From Larix sibirica (lineage: Eukaryota > Streptophyta > Pinopsida > Pinales > Pinaceae): a stretch of 21,976 nt of DNA. The notes under the pieces were generated by a model. That model did not search any database and was not told the DNA's origin. It saw nothing but the letters and a program-made list of their open reading frames with translations. The translations under genes and the position numbers were made by a program. Each line of letters opens with the position of its first letter. The first letter of the stretch is position 1. This document shows, in pieces, positions 19,820 through 21,976 of the stretch. Location of the stretch: the NCBI GenBank assembly GCA_004151065.3, contig NWUY0300014927.1:26031-48006 (forward strand), written 5' to 3'.

Positions 19820-20852
19820 TGTCTCTCATAACCCTTGACCTCCCAAAAATTATAGGTAATCTAAAATCCACATGAAAGACAACCCTCTTAGACCCATTGT
19901 TAGTGGTATTAGAGCCCTTATCTATGTCTTATTGAGATTCCTTCTTGTTAAACTTCAAAATTGTAGAGGCCAAAATCCCTTGTTTATTAAAGATTCCTCC
20001 AACTTTATCCATAAAATTCACAATTTCCATCTTGATGAGAAAGACATTATGGTAATCTTTGATGCCATTTCTTTATTCACCAAAAACTATGTTGCCAAAG
20101 CGCTTGAACTCATTTCAAAGCTAGTAGACCTTAAGACCTTAAAACTCGTTGATATTTTCCTAACATATACTTTCTTTGCCTTTAAAGGAAAATTCTATAA
20201 ACAAATTGAAGGTGCGGCTATGGGATCTTCCTTATCCCTAGTTATAACCAACATTTTCATGGAAAACTTTGAGGCTTTAGCCCTAAAAAAATTCCATCTC
20301 AAGCCCAAATGTTGGCTTCAATTTGTTGATGACACCTTTGTTATTTAGCCTCACTTCCAATCCTCCCTTAATTCATTTGTTCCCACCTTAGTTGCATATC
20401 CCCCAACATTCAATTCACCATGGAAACCCAAAGGCCAATTCTCTCCCATTCATGGATGTTCTCGTCACTCATCAACGTAATGGCTCCCTATCCTACCAAC
20501 AAGTTTATCACAAAATTACCCATATTGGTGGATATCTTCATGCTCGATCCCACTACCACCCAACTCAAAAATATACCATTCTTGAAACTCTTTTAACTAG
20601 GCCCATTTGTATTTTTAATCCCCACCTCCTATATAAAGAAAGACCCACCTCACTAACCCTCCCCTAGCCAATGGCTACTCTATTTCCTAAATTAATGAGA
20701 CCTTTCACTCCACCCTCCATTAAACATCCAAACCTTCCACTCTAATCCCCCTCCCTAAGCCCTCATTTCATTTCAGTACATTCATGGTATTACCAATCAT
20801 ATTTATAAAATCTTAGTAAAAAACAATATCAAAACTATTTTTAAGCTCACAA
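19820..20852 (+). pseudogene. Penelope-like element (PLE) reverse transcriptase, broken
   Basis: PLEs are retroelements whose RT is related to telomerase; many also have a GIY-YIG endonuclease. Upstream traces (PPKIIGNLKS near 19840) fit the conserved segment before the main frame 19872-20348. That frame shows NPLRPIVSGIRALIYVLLRF, DIMVIFDAISLFTKN (motif A, catalytic Asp), QIEGAAMGSSLSLVITNIFM (motif B) and FVDDTFVI (motif C, both Asp). A TAG at 20346-20348 stands where the family has Trp. After a frame change come SLPFMDVLVTHQRNGSLSYQ and HIGGYLHARSHYHPTQKYTI (20392-20667). After another change, YIHGITNHIYKILVKNNIKT (about 20774-20833) and FKLT run straight into the N. The endonuclease is not present. 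All catalytic residues seen are intact, but the stop and at least two frameshifts make it non-functional as drawn. Confidence 0.88.
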
Positions 20853-20853
20853 N
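20853..20853. other. Single N joining two unrelated, open retroelement ORFs
   Basis: PLE coding runs up to the last base before the N and copia gag coding is already open from the first base after it. Neither a repeat overlap nor an element end is visible at this position. Confidence 0.7.
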
Positions 20854-21672
20854 GATTCAAAAGATGAAGAATCTGATGAGGAAGGAGAAGTAGATCTGGA
20901 AGCAGAACTTATCAGTTCCTTGAAAGAGTTAAGAAGATCCAGAAAGGAGAACAAGCTACTTAAGGAAGAAAGGAAAGAAATGAGAGATAAATCGATCATG
21001 TCTGAAGAATCCAAGCAATCAATTGTCAATCTTAAATTTCAATTGGAAGAAGCTAAAAGAAATGAATACTCCCTTACCAATCAACTGCCAAGAAGCATAG
21101 AAGAAAAGGAAATCCTCGAGGCAGAGATAGTATCTCTGAGAGGAGAAATACAAAAGAAGGATATTGGTCAAAACTATGAAAATAGTTCCAAAATTCTTGA
21201 ACGAATTATCAGCAAACAAAATCCATTTCATGGCAATTTCGGATTGGGATACAAAAAGCATGATGATGAAGCCTCAATCTGTATGATAGTAAAAACCGAA
21301 GCAAAGATAGAAATTGTAAATGAAAAAAGATCCAAATCACAGCTAGAACAACCAAAAGCCCCAAATGAAGGACAAGCTTTCTGGAAGACCAACCCTCCAA
21401 GAATATTCTTTCCTCCAAGGTATGGATATTTCTTTTATGGCTATTGTTTTTCATGTGGAAAATATGGACACAAAGTTGTAAACTGTTTAAGAAGAATAAA
21501 CTCAGAAAACAGAAACAACTATGGAATATCTAGATGGCCAAACAACAATAACAAATTTAGTCTATTGGGAACTGAATTTGAATGTTACAAGTGTAAAAAC
21601 TTTGGGCATAGGGCCAAATATTGCAGAATGACAGTCATTATAGGTACCCAGCAGGTTCCAGAAAGGAAATAG
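20854..21672 (+). pseudogene. Ty1/copia gag, 5'-truncated at the N
   Basis: Gag forms the retrotransposon's virus-like particle and binds its RNA. The frame is open from the base after the N (DSKDEESDEEGEVDLEAELI) to a TAG at 21670-21672, about 272 codons. An acidic stretch leads into a long charged coiled coil (LKELRRSRKENKLLKEERKE, then QLEEAKRNEYSLTNQLPRSI). Two CX2CX4HX4C zinc knuckles follow: CFSCGKYGHKVVNC (about 21448) and CYKCKNFGHRAKYC (about 21583). The capsid-like N-terminal half of gag is missing because the N cuts it. The coiled-coil-plus-double-knuckle layout is that of plant copia gag. A stop closes the frame before the protease, and a further TGA follows at 21682-21684. Confidence 0.85.
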
Positions 21673-21684
21673 AAAAAGGTATGA

Positions 21685-21976
21685 GCAAAAAGCAAGGATA
21701 GATTAAACATACATGAATGTGAGATTGCTCTTCAATCTCAAAACAACAAAAGACAGTGGTTTATTGAAAATGGATGCTCCAAGCATATGAAAGTGGCAAA
21801 AGCGTATTTATATATTTAAAAGGGGATAAAGGTTTTGTCTCCTTTGGAAATAATAAATCAACCAAATTTATTGGAAAAAGAGATGGTAAACCTTGGATAC
21901 AAGGATACTACAACCGAAAATGTTCTACTAGTGGATGATATGAAGCATAATCTGTTAAGTGTCAGCCAAATGTGTG
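21685..21976 (+). pseudogene. Ty1/copia protease and start of integrase region, decayed, runs off the window
   Basis: In the gag frame after two stops comes QWFIENGCSKHM (from 21754). This is the copia aspartic protease active site, normally W-x-(I/L)-D-S-G-C-(S/T)-x-H-M. Here the catalytic Asp is Glu and the Ser is Asn, so the protease should be inactive. After a TAA (21818-21820), other frames give GFVSFGNNKSTKFIGK and then ENVLLVDDMKHNLLSVSQMC, the conserved segment just before the integrase zinc-binding domain. The element continues beyond 21976. Confidence 0.85.

Noticed and set aside
20847-21454. Minus-strand Ser/Leu/Phe-rich frames opposite the copia gag
   Set aside because: They are the antisense shadow of the charged coiled coil of gag.
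1-21976. CRISPR array, tRNA, rRNA, bacterial operon or toxin system
   Set aside because: No regularly spaced identical repeats, no cloverleaf and no rRNA were noticed, and the introns and retroelements mark eukaryotic nuclear DNA. No novel defence-type system was found.

Overview
The window looks like nuclear DNA of a conifer (gymnosperm). Three things point there. It is AT-rich, gene-poor DNA built mostly from broken retroelements of several classes. It carries a Penelope-like reverse transcriptase, a retroelement class that among land plants is known mainly from conifers (the 'Dryad' elements). Its one recognisable host gene is a plant-type TRAPPC2L gene, cut short in the window and probably followed by a long intron. 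No bacterial features, tRNA, rRNA or CRISPR array were seen.

Layout. 1-260 (minus) is a decayed coiled-coil, gag-like fragment. 290-2930 has no recognisable gene. 2942-4351 (plus) is a decayed retroelement tail: an archaeal-type RNase H domain followed by an unfamiliar coiled-coil/CxxC region. 4539-5118 is a diverged ~290 bp direct repeat with a single N exactly between the copies. 5267-5468 holds a 26 bp inverted repeat, next to clusters of ACTCG/CGAGT motifs. 6180-6540 has an unidentified antisense reading-frame island. About 8330-8420 resembles the end of a copia-type LTR with a primer-binding site. 9130-10515 (plus) is the 3' half of a LINE with a YADD reverse transcriptase motif.

The dominant structure is a 4.8 kb direct repeat: 10055-14833 and 14835-19639, separated by one N at 14834. 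Each unit contains the LINE 3' end, the first four coding exons of TRAPPC2L on the minus strand, a second LINE fragment, a Pro/Ser-rich open segment and a zone of short degenerate repeats. The copies differ by roughly ten substitutions and three indels. The repeat begins exactly at the first base after the N and ends exactly at the last base before it. That is what two overlapping contigs or haplotypes joined without merging would produce, so the simplest reading is one TRAPPC2L locus shown twice.

After the repeat, 19820-20852 (plus) is the Penelope-like reverse transcriptase. It ends abruptly at a third N (20853). Immediately after that N a Ty1/copia gag with two CCHC zinc knuckles is already open, followed by a decayed protease and integrase-side sequence running off the window. 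All three Ns therefore look like contig joins. The retroelements are all broken. The TRAPPC2L exons are intact and spliceable, with matching intron phases, but the last exon or exons were not found in the window.
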